Below are positions 38,099 through 38,123 of a stretch of 38,123 nucleotides of DNA, piece by piece. Made by a program: the position numbers and the translations under genes. Source of the stretch: Priapulus caudatus (Eukaryota > Priapulida > Priapulimorpha > Priapulimorphida > Priapulidae); assembly GCF_000485595.1 (NCBI RefSeq), contig NW_014577228.1:347698-385820 (forward strand), read 5' to 3'. Below the pieces are notes generated by a model, which saw only the letters and a program-made list of their open reading frames with translations, was not told where the DNA came from and did not search any database. Numbering within the stretch: the stretch's first letter is position 1; each line of letters begins with the position of its first letter.

Positions 38099-38123
38099 GT
38101 AGGAAAACCTTTCGTCTGCTCCT

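Overview
This is animal (metazoan) nuclear DNA. It has genes split by GT-AG introns, TTAGGG-like telomeric arrays, microsatellites, satellite DNA and many DNA-transposon remnants, and nothing bacterial. TTAGGG-type repeats together with a complete argininosuccinate lyase argue against insects and nematodes. A non-vertebrate, probably marine, animal fits best, but I cannot name the species.

Two genes are secure. The first is a single-exon ARFRP1 (ARF-related small GTPase of the trans-Golgi) at 2311-2922 (+). The second is ASL (argininosuccinate lyase) at 18544-32663 (+), with 12 recognisable exons. Exons 1-8 and 12 read cleanly. Exons 9-11 carry several small indels that look like sequencing or gap-filling errors rather than real mutation. 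Weak coding-like fragments lie on the minus strand at 34.55-34.79 kb and 35.96-36.19 kb, and I cannot identify them.

Layout: 1-2.3 kb holds transposon-end fragments and triplet repeats. ARFRP1 follows, with a 19-bp minisatellite that begins in its last codons. A 1.7-kb hAT-like element with inverted subterminal repeats spans 3.2-4.9 kb. Simple repeats and a short telomere-like array lie at 5-7 kb. A satellite at 7.3-13.1 kb (321-323-bp monomers, then about 545-bp units) carries palindromes matching the NRF-1 consensus. The 13.1-16.6 kb stretch is AT-rich with no recognisable gene. A segment at 16.6-18.3 kb, just upstream of ASL exon 1, is repeated in ASL intron 2 at 19.1-20.9 kb. The two copies carry different foldback elements at almost the same TA site. 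ASL introns hold minisatellites (34, 50 and 39 bp units), a Harbinger-like and a TA-flanked MITE, telomere-like DNA and long CT tracts. The tail (32.7-38.1 kb) is mostly non-coding, with a degenerate telomere-like array, a CpG-rich patch and a GGA tract.

The two secure genes have unrelated roles and show no operon-like link. I found no convincing new biological system. The most informative signals concern assembly quality (the N run, a 5.9-kb block bounded by 72-bp direct repeats, insertion-rich stretches) and mobile-element and minisatellite biology.
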